DNA from: Pyronema omphalodes
Taxonomy: Eukaryota; Ascomycota; Pezizomycetes; Pezizales; Pyronemataceae
Length of the DNA: 64,000 bases
Assembly (NCBI GenBank): GCA_024516155.1
Contig: JAJJXM010000019.1
Location: forward strand, 248,001-312,000
Direction: 5' to 3'
Shown here: one piece after another, positions 22,517-35,235 of the stretch
How positions within the stretch are numbered: position 1 is the first letter of the stretch
Layout: the number at the start of each line of letters is the position of its first letter
The notes under the pieces: generated by a model
What the model was told of the DNA's origin: nothing
Database searches by the model: none
Seen by the model: the letters and a program-made list of their open reading frames with translations, nothing else
Position numbers and translations under genes: made by a program

Positions 22517-25500
22517 ATGGCGCGGCCTTCAATAGACTCCTCAGCCTGTCTCTCGCCGATTATGTCCCCCACGGCATCCGTCTCAGACCTATCATCTGCA
22601 TATCCACCACGATCGGCGAGCGCCAGACCTCCCAATGCACGCAGAGTGTCATCCGCGAGCTCGGTAGCTTCTCATCCCTCGTCTGTGGGCACAGCGCTAG
22701 ACTGGAGGTTCTCTAAAGAATTCGGGGGAGGGGCAGCTGGAGGCGGGAGCAATTCTACTGGTGCGTCTGGTCTGCGCGGAGGAGCTGCAGCTTCCCGCTG
22801 ACAGACACCGTATTCACGGATAGGCTGATTTGAAGTCAATTGCTTGTAGCTATCTCGGTTCTCGCCGATTCTCAAAACTCCCGGACTGCAGCCACGCGGC
22901 CTCGTCCTGGAGAAATTCCGCCGGTCAATCTTACGTCCATTCCGAAGCTCAAGCCAAGCGCATTCACCTTTTCGTTTTCGATAGCTCCCGAATATGACCG
23001 GTTTCAACGTGCAAAAGACCAGGGCTTGGAGGAGATGCTACGGTTGTCGAAGAAACCAGCTGGAATTGCTTCCTCGATAGCTCCGAGTGCTTCGAATATC
23101 ACAGCCATGGACGATGATACAGCTTCTATCAGATCTACCACGAGACGACGAAGTCGGAAAGGCAGTTTAGCTCTGGCACCGCTACAAACCGTTCCGGCAG
23201 TCTACTTTGACGAGAACTTTCGACTCGAAAACCCACGAACCTTTGATGTTGTGAGTGAGAGGTCAGAGGTGATACGATCACCACCGGTAGAGAACGGGGA
23301 CCAGGTTTCAGCTATCCAGACCCAAAGAAAAGCTCTAGCAACAAACGCAATACTGCAAGAAAAGCTATCATGGTACATGGACACAGTAGAAGTTCACTTA
23401 ATACAATCGATATCAACCGCCAGCACGTCCTTTTTTGCCGCTTTAGGTGACCTTCGCCAACTCCATAACGAGGCTACAGCATCTGTCCAAAAGATTCGAG
23501 CCCTCCGGTCCGAGTTGGTGCGACTCGACGAAGAGCAGGCTATTAAAGGCCTTGAAATAGTACGATTGCGGCGGCGTCGAGACAACGTAGCAAAACTTGA
23601 ACGGGCAGTAAAGCAAATAGAACGAGTGACAAAAAGCATTGAAAAGGTCGAAAAGTCCTTAGATCACCACCAAATTGATGCTGCTTTAGACGCAATTCTG
23701 GAGACCGAACGGCTACTTGTCGGGGAAGGAGAGAAAGGTCTAATTGACCTTCGGGGCGTACGATCTTTGGAAGCTGTCACCTCGGATCTTAACCATCTCC
23801 GATACCGTATTGGAAAAGCCTATGAAGCCCGCTTTGTCCAATGCCTCCTAGACGACCTCCGAAGCCACATCGAGAAAGTTCCTCAACAAGAGACACTGCG
23901 GCGGTTCAGTCAGGCATACCAACGGGATCAATATAACCGATTCCTCTCCTCCAAAGTGGCTGCAGGCGTGCAACCTCCTCCTCGTTCCAGCTCTCTTCCC
24001 CCGGAATACTCCCTAATGTCAGAATCTCTCCGTCAGCTTCTAAAACAACACTTGGACGGCCTTCAACGTGCAAACCATATCAATGAAGCCGTCCAATCTT
24101 ACCGGGACGCAGTAATAAAAGAAGCCAAAAACTTAATCCGTCGCAATCTCCCCAACGACGGCGACGCGGACTCGGTAGCCTCCTCTGTGTCCCATATTTC
24201 GAGCCGAACCCGCCCTCGAGGCCTTAGCTCCACCGACAAGAGTATGGCCCTAAGCCGAGCCCTAAGAAACCTTGGTCCCCAGGATGCCGAAGATCTGTTG
24301 GTTAAAACCTATACCGGTGCCTCTGAGCTTATCCGCCGATTAGGAACTCAACAGAAAATGCTGCTGGATGCGACTATGCAGATGGGTGAAACAGGCGTGG
24401 GTGGAATGTTATCACCCCGCTTGGAGCAAAACGGTTTTTCTAACGGCCGCGGAAGAAGCGAGAGTGATCCAACTGTCTCTATGGATATATCCGATTTGAT
24501 CTCTTCTGCAGTAGAGATCTCTCAATCCCACATAGTAAAAGTGGTTAAAGTCCGTACTGAACAGGTCTCCCATTATCCCCCTGAATACTTCTTACGGTAC
24601 TACATCCTCAACCGTTTATTCTCCCAAGAATGCGAAGCCCTATCAGTCCGCGCCACTCCCGCACTTCAAAATGCCGTATTCGCTCAAATGAAAGAATTTC
24701 TCAACATCTACCAAGCAGACAAAATCAGAGGTCTAGCAGAGTGTCTAGAAAAGGATAAATGGGCTGCCAAAGAAGTTTCTGCGGACTTACAAGCTTCCTT
24801 GGACCGCATTATCGCCTCAGCTACTGCAGACCCCGAAGACTGGCTCGCTATAGGAAGACTTTGGGAACCAGCTCCATTACCACAGGCTACGATTTCTCCA
24901 GCTGCTTCCGTGGCTCCTTCTGCAGTCCCCTCTACAGTCCCTACTCCCGCCGCCACACCAGCTCCAGACGCCGCTCCCTCATCTTCTAACCACCTAACCG
25001 TTCCCACTATCCCCGCCATTGAAAACCCAGCCACCGCTACCACTACCATATCGACCCCCGAACCACCCGTCGGCAAAACCCACGCCTTCATTGGCCAGTC
25101 CAAATTCATCCTCCCCCAATCCGGCCTTTTGGTTCTTCGGGATATTGAGTCTTACCTCAGACTTGTGACACTTGCCCCTGCCTTACTCCCCGATCTTGCC
25201 TCCCACATCCTCGACTTCCTCCGCCTATTCAACAGCCGAACCTTCCAACTCATTCTCGGGGCCGGTGCAACTCGTAGCGCGGGCTTACGATCCATCACCA
25301 CCAAGCATCTCGCCCTATCCAGCCAAGCCTTATCCATCATCACCACCATAATCCCCTACATCCTAGCCACTCTATCCAGAATCAGTCCCCCCAGTGCACA
25401 AAACCTCGCCATAGATTTCGAAAAACTGCGCAAAGCAACCGGCGAATACCAGAACGAAATCCATTCAAAGCTAGTAAGCATAATGGCAGACCGAGCAAGA

Positions 25501-26007
25501 TCACATGCGAATACTATGAGAAGTCTCGATTGGGATCATGAATGGCAGGGTGATAGAGAAAAATATTGGATTGAGGTTATTTGTAGAGAAACTGGTGTGC
25601 TGTATAAGGTTCTTAATAAACATTTACCTGTCGACCAGGTTAGGGGGATTATGGGACCGGTTTTCGCGGATTATAGGGGAAGACTTGTGGAAGGGTTTAT
25701 GGCCGGTGTCACTAGGACAGAGGAGGGAAAACAAAGGTTAGTAAGACTATTTTTTCCTTTCCTTTCCTTGCTTTTTTCTTTTTCCCTTTTTTTTTTGGAT
25801 GGGATAAATGACTGATTAAAAAATAGGATGTTAAGGGATGCGGAAACTTTTAAACAGAAACTTGGCACCCTCGAAGGCGCGGGTAATTCGGCGGAGATTA
25901 TTTTAGAGGCGGTAAGGAATAAGATGGTAACGCCTAATGCTCCCCCGTTTGAGGAGAGGATTATGAGTCCGCCACCGCAACAGAGAGGGGGTATGAATGG
26001 GCAGTAG
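22517..26007 (+). CDS. VPS54: Vps54, GARP tethering complex subunit
   Basis: Vps54 belongs to the GARP complex, which tethers endosome-derived vesicles at the trans-Golgi network. Exons fit at 22517-22760, 22850-25736 and 25827-26007 (1103 residues). The N-terminal 140 residues are Ser/Ala/Pro-rich and disordered. A conserved core follows, with ALATNAILQEKLSWYMD and EVHLIQSISTAS near residues 240-265, then a coiled coil rich in R, E and K (about 275-330). A low-complexity Pro/Ala/Thr linker (about 685-745) precedes the C-terminal Vps54 domain, which ends MLRDAETFKQKL. The first intron was chosen because it joins in frame to the conserved EIPPVNLT stretch and has a TAG acceptor; this is the least certain border. 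The stop is TAG, followed by nine in-frame codons and TAA. The gene is divergent from MCM5. Confidence 0.9.
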
Positions 26008-28266
26008 GGGCCGGAGTCGAGAAAATCGATGGCTCAATAAATTAGAGGTCGAGGAACCTAGGGAGCGGGGAGCGGGGACATCGACGGCTGAGGAAATTAG
26101 CAGCAAAGGAAACGAGGAGATTATGAGCCGAGAAGCTTAGGAGCTGAGCAACTATGAAACAAGCAGCCGAGCGGCTGGTGAAATTATCAAAGAATATGAA
26201 AAGAATACCCCAGTACTCATCTGCTCGGATAATACTTCGTAAGAATAACACTTAAACCAACGCAAGTATTTTATTATTATTAGTATTTTTTTTATTATTA
26301 TTATGTTTAAGCGGGTTTTTTGATATTGTTATGTTACTTATGTTATCTATGTTATTTATGCTTAATTGGGTTGGCGTTTGATGCTGATGATTTTTTTTTT
26401 GTGTTTTTTTTTGTGTGTGGTTGTTGTGTTTAATTTTTTTTTTTGTGTCTGTGTTTTGTTGATTAAAGAAAAAAGAATGCTTTTTTATTTATTGGTTATC
26501 AAGTATAGAGTGTAGTGATTTGGTGATTTGGTGATTTGGTGATTTGGTGATTTGGTGATTTGGTGATTTGGTGAGTTGATATTTGATATTTGATATAGAT
26601 AAAAGTAAGAACATTGTAGATTCTTCATCCATACCTCTAAAAACTTGGAAGAAACAAAAAAAAGATATAATAAAACAAAAGTGAGGGAAAGGGGAGCTAG
26701 AAGTGGGGAACGTGGGGAGGGGAGGGGGGGGTTTGGGGGGGGGGGATATCTTGAGAAAAGATATACTCAGGTTTTTAGTTATAGGTAGAGGCAGCACTAG
26801 GTTACAGTAGGATAATGGTCGCTACATTAATAAGACCATAGCATCATAATACCATAGAATACACACACAAACCTTGCCCCCCCCCCCCCCCCCCCCCCCT
26901 TTTTTGTTGTTTAATTTATTTATTCCTTTCGATTCCATGAGATATTATAGTAGATCCGAAAAATGACTATATTGACTACATGATGATTGGCCATGGTTAG
27001 GTGTTACGGTTTACTATACTGGGGTATACATAGATGGATGGAGTATAGATGGATGGAGTATAGATGGATGGAGTATAGATAGATGGATGGAGTATAGATG
27101 GATGGAGTATAGATGGATGGAGTATAGATAGATGGATGGAGTATAGATGGATGGAGTATAGATGGATGGAGTATAGATGGATGGAGTATAACTATGGATA
27201 GATAAAGTATAACTATGGATAGATTACGAATGTAAATGTGGATATCAGTTTGTGGATAGAGTCCGAATAGATTATATCAGGAATTATGGATACATATCAA
27301 AATGGATTAACAGTTATGGGTATGTATCAGGTATCGATAGATGTTAAATATGGAAAGTGGAAATCGATAATAGAATTTTCTGTTGATGTATATAGTATTA
27401 CCTAGCTTCTGTTTTTTTTTTTTTTTTTTTTTTTTTTTTCTTTTTCTCCCCTCCCCCCCCCCCCCCCCCCCCCCAATCCCTTCTCCTAATATCATCATCA
27501 AAAAAAAAAGAAGAAGAAAATCGGACTATTTTCGGGCTATGGTAATATATTTTCGGGCCATTACGGGTTACCGATGGATATCACGGGCCGTCGCGGGATG
27601 TGATGCCGCGGAGATGTATAACATGACATGACCATCCGCTGCCTACCATACACATACATATGTATGTACATGGAAGACCAAAAAAAAAAAAAAAATGACG
27701 TGATGCGCTAATGAACGTAAGTTAAGTTTGTAGGATTGATGAGGATGGACTGATGAGCCCAAATCGATATATGGTGGCCAAAAACCGATAATCATCGCAT
27801 AGGGCTTGAAACGCAGGAATAACTGTATCAAAAAATGCACATGAATTACGATAGAATACGAGGCAACAACGCAACAACGCAAAAAAACAATCAATACTTT
27901 TTTTTTTACAACCCATGAGTTTTTCTCAAACGTTTTTACGGGATGAAAAAAACAAAAGAAAAACTCAATAAGAATCTCCCTAATACTACAATCGCCACTC
28001 CTTTTGTTTGAACCATGCTCTATCACTCTCCTCTAAAATCTCTCAATCAAAAAAGTGGAAAAAAAATAAAAACAACAAATGGGATTTTTTGTCCGCAAAA
28101 AAGGTTCTCGTATCGTACTTGCTGGTGGCACACACAACGGAAATGATAAAAAAAATTGTAGTAGTAGTTTCATCTTGTACTTTAATCAATCAAAATCAAT
28201 ATTTCCTTTTCGTTATTGGGGATATTGGGTTCGTATGGGCCGGGACGGTGGCTTGGTTGATTAAAT
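26008..28266. other. Repeat-rich spacer between VPS54 and COX6 3' ends
   Basis: This convergent intergenic region has no gene that I can recognise. It holds about seven copies of GATTTGGT (26515-26575), a run of about 23 C (26877-26899), about eleven copies of a 15-base GGATGGAGTATAGAT unit with extra AGAT insertions (27031-27191), and a poly-T tract followed by poly-C (27412-27474). Open frames here are composition artefacts. Confidence 0.6.
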
Positions 28267-29428
28267 TTAGAACTTCTTGCTCAACTCGGGGTAAAGGTCC
28301 TCAAGAAGAGTAACTCCGAGCTCAGCCTTGAGAGGGGCAAGCTCCTTGAGGTACTGCTCGTACTGCTGCTTGTTCTCGACCTTGGCCTTGATACCTAGGG
28401 GGCGCGTTAGCGCTTGTAATAACGTAACTTAATGACGACTTAACCGCCACTTTTGCTTAGATAAGGCTACTCCGGAGGTCTGTGTGGAACCCGAGAAGCC
28501 TGGAAATCCCGAACCCCACCCCTGAATTCAGAAACACGATAACCGAGATCGCCGCGGGATATTCGGGGGTCTCAAATTCCACACAGACCCTGTGATATCG
28601 TTGGATATCGCTTAGGCCCGCTAGGACGTTGCTGGGTTGTAATCAGAGTCTATCGGAACCTGCTGGAACCCGCCAAAAGCCATTGGAGACTCAATCATCG
28701 AATCCGCTGGGGTCCCAGCGGCCTCCAGCTTCACCCAGCAATATCCCAGCGACTTGCGGCAACCCGGAGTAGAAATGCAATTGGGATGGATGGATCGTAC
28801 CCTCGAAGACACGGACAGCGGTGGGGAAGTCGTTGACACGGCGGGCGGCCTTAAGGGCAGCGGTGATGACGGAGACGGAGGGGACCAAGTCGTAGGCGAA
28901 AGCGTTGTTCAAGTTGCGCTGAAGCTCGAAAACATCCTGGACAGCGTCGAACTCCTTCTCGTATCTGTTAAGATTAGAATTAGCCTCTGTAAATATGGTT
29001 TCGAGTTTGATTATTATAAGTTCGTAATATCTTCATTGATGGTGACATTATTGTGATGTGATGTCAACGGACTAGCGGATGTAGTAGCTTGGAGCGTTGT
29101 GACGATGTTCCTAACTGTCGTACCGGTGGTGTGCGATAATCACCCCACCCTGGAAATCCCGCTTGTTCACCACCCAAGTAAAAACAACATTTCCGATCAC
29201 TCGGATGCGGGTATCCAGTGGTACATAACAGCGCTGTCCAAGTTTCGTCCTGCACCAAAATACACTCCCTCGACAACCAAATGTTGCTTACCTGGCGGTG
29301 AACTCCTCGAAGGACTCCTCGTGAGAGTCGGAGTAGTTGCGGACAGCGACGAAGCGAGGAGCAACGGCACGGGTAACCGAGGTGCGAAGGACGGGCCTGG
29401 CGGCAGCAGCGATACGGAGGAAGGCCAT
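28267..29428 (-). CDS. COX6: Cytochrome c oxidase subunit Cox6 (mammalian COX5A type)
   Basis: This is a nuclear-encoded subunit of mitochondrial complex IV; yeast calls it Cox6 and mammals COX5A. Exons are 29428-29292, 28964-28801 and 28394-28267 (142 residues). The first about 30 residues (MAFLRIAAAARPVLRTS...) are Arg/Ala-rich and form a mitochondrial presequence ending near a NYSDSHEESFEEF motif. The helical core contains YEKEFDAVQDVFELQRNLN and AARRVNDFPTAVRVFEG, and the protein ends LYPELSKKF. Both introns are long for this window (327 and 406 bases), and the second holds inverted repeats. The start was chosen by presequence and length. A CCAAT box lies upstream, in line with HAP control of respiratory genes. 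Stop TAA. Confidence 0.94.
28477..28589. repeat. Inverted-repeat element inside COX6 intron 2
   Basis: GGTCTGTGTGGAA (28477-28489) and TTCCACACAGACC (28577-28589) are exact reverse complements, and similarity extends inward to about 20 bases with three mismatches. I see no convincing target-site duplication. A second inverted repeat, CCGCTGGG/CCCAGCGG, follows in the same intron. A small non-autonomous element inserted in the intron would explain the unusual intron length. Confidence 0.5.
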
Positions 29429-29582
29429 TTCGAGGGTTGTGGTTGGGGAAGAGTGGAGATGGGGTGTTGTATTTGGGGATTGGAGGTGGTGACGAAACGG
29501 AGACTTGGATCCGACGTTGTCCTGGAATGAATTTTGCTGAGTGCTGGGGCTGACTGAAGCCGTCGGGATGAGTGGAACAACG

Positions 29583-29587
29583 ATTGG
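29583..29587 (-). promoter_or_regulatory. CCAAT box upstream of COX6
   Basis: ATTGG on the plus strand reads CCAAT on the minus strand, about 155 bases upstream of the COX6 start. The HAP2/3/5 complex binds this box in respiratory gene promoters; function here is inferred. Confidence 0.35.
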
Positions 29588-29672
29588 TCAATTCGGCGGG
29601 ACGGTAACTGCGCGGGGTGGGGTTGCTGAGGGAACGGGGGCTTTAGCGGATGCGGCTTAAAACGTCAGAAAT

Positions 29673-29686
29673 TACAGTCGACTGTA
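29673..29686. promoter_or_regulatory. 14-bp palindrome TACAGTCGACTGTA, site 1
   Basis: This perfect palindrome lies in the COX6/ELO divergent spacer. It is followed by ACAGTCAGCAGC, which recurs about 40 bases later. The same 14-mer returns at 30421-30434. The symmetry suggests a dimeric transcription factor site. Confidence 0.4.
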
Positions 29687-30420
29687 CAGTCAGCAGCTTA
29701 GCGATGAGGGCAGTTGTGAAAGTGCACAGTCAGCAGCCTGTCTGACGAAATGCCAAGACCAAATCCTGTGGTGGCCGGGTAGCAGACGGGATGTGAGCAG
29801 CCGGCGAGATCGTTATTTGCTGGAATCTCGGCATGAGGCTTTGTTGGCCAGACTGTTCCCCTTTTGGGGATAGTTTGCCACCATGCCAGCCCCAGCCCGC
29901 TCTGTGCGGTACAGGCGATCGTGGCTTTGCTCAGGTACGGTTTAGCGCGGGATGAACAAGCAGGGATAATGAGTATTAGCGTCAGATGCATACATAACAC
30001 GACAGCATGGCTATTTGGGAGCGGAAATCATAACAGACAAGCTGTCGTCTTCTCAACGGAGCGATAAACCCGGCAATTGGGCGTGGAATTGACTATTCGG
30101 CGAAACGGGAAATACCGCCAGCCATCGAGTTGCATTAGGTGAAGAATGAAATAATTGTGGATTGAAAAGTGAGGCTGGATGGATGGCTAGTTGGTTGGCC
30201 TTGATTTCGGAATCCGGGAGTGTTGTTTCCACGGAAATATATATGAAAAAACTCGGAGGTATCTCGGAGATGGTGTTGTGAATTGCGGTGATGGATATTG
30301 TGGTGTTGAGGGGAGTTTTTTCGAGGGTATAAATGATGTTGAGAGGATTGTAATAGATATTTTGAAATTATAGTATTGAGAGTATTGTAATGATGATTCC
30401 AGGTGAATAAGTGGATTGTA

Positions 30421-30434
30421 TACAGTCGACTGTA
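30421..30434. promoter_or_regulatory. 14-bp palindrome TACAGTCGACTGTA, site 2
   Basis: This is an identical copy of site 1, 748 bases away in the same spacer and about 790 bases upstream of the elongase start. It has GT and AC at matching outer positions. Confidence 0.4.
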
Positions 30435-31227
30435 CACAGCAACAATTGTTGTATAATATGACCTCGAGGTTTCTGATTTCTGGCTGTAATGAACCATCTC
30501 TCTTGTATAGAAATCTTATATTATTTATTTCATTTTTATTTTACTTTACTTTACTTATTTTACGTTTATTTCATTCACCTAGCTGAACCACCACCACCAT
30601 CACCATCACCATCACCATCCAACCAACATTTTATGATTATTTTTCTCCATATCACATTATTATATATACCCCATCAACCATCAACAGCCTCTCCTCCTCA
30701 TCCTCGACGCGCTTTCACTTTCTCATTCCATTGGATGACTGCAGCGTGCATCTGCAGACATTCCCGATCATCTCAAGACCTAACCAGTGATTGCCTTCTA
30801 GAGACGGTGCAACCCTTCTTCACGTGTCGAGACTCGCACATAAGTCGGCGGCGCATACACCATCCACAGCAGCCTGAACTTCCAAGGGAAACCCGCCTGT
30901 GAAATTTCCCAATCCCAGCAACCCACCTGGAGCGTACCCCTTTCCGTCCGTAACCCGTCCGCGCTATCCTCCATCACGACACTCCTCTACCTCTTCCTCT
31001 TCTTCACGTCCGTACTTCTTCTTCTTCTTCTTCTTCTCTTAATCCCCCTCCATCCCTTCTTGACACGACTCCGTAATTCCTCCGCCACCTACCATACACC
31101 TTCCCTTCCCACACCATTTAATCGACGCTTCAACGCGCTTCGTGTCCTTCTTTAACGCTTCGTTCTCTTCTGCGCATCCTCTGGTTATCATATACAGTCT
31201 TATAATAATTACATCCACGTCTACCTA
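30435..31227 (+). promoter_or_regulatory. Promoter and CT-rich leader of the elongase gene
   Basis: Upstream of the elongase start the plus strand turns strongly C/T-rich, with CTT repeats near 31014-31036 and CACCAT repeats near 30594-30618. This is typical of a fungal promoter and 5' leader. No gene is seen in it. Confidence 0.4.
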
Positions 31228-32358
31228 ATGGAGTGCGCGACGAAATTCGCGGCAGAGCTTGCCAGTGCTATCGACATTCAGGTCCCTTCGATTGACAGAC
31301 CCTTTGGAGTTCACCTTTGGCCTATATTCAATGTTTTCTACAAGCATGCGACTGGTCACAATGCCGCCGACTTCGAATTCGTCTACGGAAAGACCCCGAT
31401 AGGCACTTTGCAGGTTGCCGGATCTCTAATTGTTGCCTACTACGCAATCATCTTTGGAGGATACTTTCTCATGAAGAATGTTCCCGCGTTCAAGCTCAAG
31501 TTCCTCTTCCAGATTCACAACTTGATGTTGACCTTGATCTCCGGAGGTCTTTTGGTCTTGTTCTTGGAGGAATTGATCCCCACTATTTACAACCACGGAA
31601 TCTTCTACGCCATTTGCAACCACGCTGGAGGATGGACTAAGCCTTTGGTTACTCTTTACTACGTGAGTTTTCTGCTTTAATCGCGCTAAAGTGACATGCT
31701 GACGTGTCTTTTAGTTGAACTACCTCACCAAGTTTGTTGAGCTTTTGGACACTGTTTTCCTCGTCGTCAAGAAGAAGCCTCTCAGTAAGTTGCGCGCGTT
31801 CCGCTTTTACACACCATATGAACTTACACGCGGATAGCCTTCTTGCACTGCTACCACCATGGTGCTACCGCCCTTCTCTGCTACACCCAGTTGATTGGAA
31901 ACACTGCCGTTTCTTGGGTTCCCATCACTCTTAACCTTTTCGTCCACGTTGTCATGTACTGGTACTACTTCCAGTCTGCTCGTGGTGTCCGTGTCTGGTG
32001 GAAGCAGTGGATCACCCGTCTCCAGATCCTCCAGTTCATCATTGACCTTGGATTTGTCTACTTTGCCTCTTACACCTACTTCACCTCCACCTACTGGCCC
32101 CACATTCCCAACGCCGGAAAGTGCGCTGGTGAGGAGTTTGCTGCCTTCGCCGGATGTGGTATCCTTTCCAGCTACCTCCTCCTCTTCATCTCTTTCTACA
32201 TTGCTACCTACAAGAAGTCTGGAAAGACTGCCGCCAAGAAGGCAGTTACCAACGGAGACATCACCGACCCCAAGTTCTCTCAGGAGATCATCAACAGCGT
32301 CAACGGAAAGGCCAACGGAGCCAAGAAGAACGGAAGCATCCGTAGCCGCAAGGCATAA
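31228..32358 (+). CDS. Fatty acid elongase (ELO family, ketoacyl-CoA synthase)
   Basis: ELO proteins catalyse the condensing step of very-long-chain fatty acid elongation in the ER membrane. Exons are 31228-31662, 31715-31784 and 31838-32358 (341 residues). The diagnostic histidine box HCYHH is at residues 172-176, preceded by the family motif [18 protein letters not shown]. About seven hydrophobic segments can be read. The C-terminus is basic and ends RSRKA, a possible ER retrieval signal. The family resembles yeast Elo2/Elo3 (Fen1/Sur4), but which one cannot be decided here, so no symbol is given. The small middle exon (70 bases) is bounded by good GT-AG sites. Stop TAA. Confidence 0.94.
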
Positions 32359-33653
32359 ATACCTCGAGGCGAAGGCGGAGTTGTTAACATTTGACCGGGA
32401 GTAATCCCGTTGAATAATATGGCGGATAACTGATTCTGGTTTATATCGTATTTTGGGGAATATCAGTTTGGCAATATGGTGTGGGGATGTAACGGTAATG
32501 TCTTTTAACTATCGGTCATGAAACGGTAAAGGGAGTGGTTGGGAAAAGATAATGGGTATTCTACGGTGGTGGGAAGGAGAAACGAGTAGAGGCGTCATAC
32601 TTTTTGTGTTCTTCTACTTTTATTTACTACTTTTTCTTCTTTCGATTCTACAGGGAAAAATCACATAGGGTATCCGTTCTTGTATATTGTTTTTTGTTAT
32701 GATAATCATAAACTTCTTTTTATTTTGCAATTTGTTCTGTTTTTGTTTTTGAAGCCGTTTTGTTTTGAGATTGGTTTTTTTGTTGCGAATTGCACCATTG
32801 TATGCAGATAGCGAAAGAAATTCTTATCACAAATCACAAGACTTTTTAGGGATGTCCTACACCTTTGCAGTTCGGCAGTCTGGGATTTTTCGTTGAAGAA
32901 AACACCGCACTGCTGATTGATTTCCTGTTCCTGATGTTTCTTTCTCGGCCGAAAATTCGGAGTAAAGTAAAAATACTTGGAATGAATAAAACCAACGCAT
33001 CAATACAGCGGTATCACCGAGTATAACAAGATGTCATGTACATGATATGATCATTGATCGGAGCATTATTATGATATTGAAAACTTGTTCAATGGGGGCC
33101 GAGGAGCATTACACTGCGATGCGTTTCGGATCAGATCTGGACGGAACCTCCGGAGTATCCAGCAAACTCGGATTTGCGGTGTTTCGCCAAGGTCCGAATT
33201 CCGAGCCCTGGTAAAGAGCAAAAGCGTGACATGTGAATGGTCAGGGGATTAACAACCCTGAGAATGTTCTAGGCGAAATGTAGAGTAGAAACACAAGTAA
33301 CGCGCGACCTGAACCACACGCCTGTACCTGCGCAGTGCCCCGCGTCGCGAACCCCACCAACGACACACGAGATCGTAAACGACACGGCAACCCAATCTTA
33401 TCTGCACCACCACAACAACCAACCCCGGAGGAACCCACCAAGTCGAACCGCACCTCCGTCCAACTCACTGTCAGCTCGTTTATCTACCACTCCCTACACC
33501 TTCCAACGAAACTTCGCCAATCTGATCCGCCGATAAATCGCACCAACTCGAGACGGCACTTTGCTCCGAAACAAACGACATCAGATCTACCATAGACAAT
33601 AGACACAACATCAAAAAAAGTTACCGAAAATCTTTTGAAGATCCAACAACACC
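32359..33653. other. Spacer between elongase and GPN2
   Basis: The left part is the 3' flank of the elongase gene and the right 400 bases are the promoter of GPN2, which becomes CA-rich toward its start. No gene is visible. Confidence 0.5.
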
Positions 33654-35235
33654 ATGCCGTTCGCTCAAGTCCGTAGTCCCTCGTCCGTACCTATCCCGCC
33701 CGCGCACCTCCGTGCTGCGTCATAGATCCCCGCTGTCCTTCGTGCTAGATTTATACTATATTACCCCAACATATTACTTTTTCTCTTTCCTCCTCTTGTC
33801 CTAGCTTCTACATTTCGCCCCCACCTCCGTTCCTTTCTTACAGCTGCTACTTTCGGTGTTTTGTGTGCCCTTTCACCCCACTGTCTTTACCACTACACCA
33901 TATGCCCCACATCTAGATCTATTGAAGCTTTCATTTCCATATCAGTTTAGCTTTGCCTTCTACAGCTTCGCATTTGCTACAAGATCCCCCACCTTATGCA
34001 CCTTTCCAACTTCCTACAATCCCCCGCCTTATGCACCTTTCCAGCTTCCTACAATCCCCCACCCATATTAGCCCTATAATCCCATAGCCCCTCACATAAC
34101 CCCCCCTACCTCCCTCCTTATTCACGGACAGCCGCTGACATATACCTCAGCTAGTGATCGGGCCCCCTGGCTCCGGAAAATCCACCTACTGCAACGGCAT
34201 GCATCAATTCATGTCAGCCATCGGACGTAAATGCCAAGTCGTAAACCTCGATCCAGCAAACGACAACACAAGTTATCCATGCGCCTTAGATATCCGGGAC
34301 ATCATAACCCTAGAACAAGTAATGGATGAAGAAGGGTTAGGACCTAATGGTGGTATTATGTATGCTCTTGAGGAGCTAGAGGAAAATGTCGAGTGGCTTG
34401 AAGAGGGATTGAGTAGACTTGATAATGATTATGTCTTGTTTGATTGTCCCGGACAGGTGGAGCTGTTTACGCATCATAAAAGCTTGAGGAGGATTTTGGC
34501 TAGGATTGAGAAGATGGGTTATAGGGTATGTAATAGTGCTTGTTTTTACTTACATTCTCTGAGCCGTTCCGTAGTCTCCCTTGTACCGGGGAGTGGTGGC
34601 CGTAACTACTCTCCAGCATAGAAAATCCCAACCCATACTAACCTCCCCAGATGACAGTAGTCCACCTCGTCGACGCCCACTACATAACCGACCCGGCGAA
34701 ATACATTTCCATCCTCCTCCTTTCCCTGCGGTCGATGCTCCAACTAGATCTTCCACACATCAACGTCCTCAGCAAAATCGACCTTTTACGAGACTATGGT
34801 CCATTATCCTTTAATCTAGATTTCTACACCGAAGTCCAAGACCTCTCCTATCTTCTCCCCTTACTAGAATCCGATTCCAGAACTAAAAAATTCGAAAAAC
34901 TTAATCATGCTATAGTCGACCTCGTGGAATCTTTTGCTTTGGTTTCTTTTGAAACTTTGGCGGTCGAGGATAAGAAGTCTATGACCCATTTGTTGCAGGC
35001 TATTGATAGAGCCGGGGGTTATGCTTTTGGTGATGCGGAGGGCGCGGGTGATAGTGTTTGGGCGGTGGCGATGAGAGGGGGTTGGGCGGAGGGTATGGAG
35101 GCGAGGGATGTACAGGAAAGGTGGATTGATTATAGGGATGAGTATGATGAGAAGGAGAGGAGGGAGTTGATGGAGGAGAGGGAAAGGTTGGAGGCAAAGT
35201 TGAAGGAGGAGGAGGAAATGGGCGGAATGTATTAG
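33654..35235 (+). CDS. GPN2: GPN-loop GTPase 2
   Basis: GPN2 is a cytosolic GTPase that helps assemble and import RNA polymerase II and III. The model has exons 33654-33668 (MPFAQ only), 34151-34525 and 34651-35235 (324 residues). The first intron is 482 bases with an unusual GTCCGT donor; without it the P-loop exon has no in-frame start, and MPFAQLVIGPPGSGKST is the conserved fungal N-terminus. Motifs: P-loop GPPGSGKST (9-17), NLDPAND, the hallmark GPN (69-71), DCPGQVELF, and SKIDLL as the guanine-specificity box. The C-terminus is a charged E/R/K-rich helix. Stop TAG. GPN1 and GPN3 fit less well by the N-terminus and length. Confidence 0.92.
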
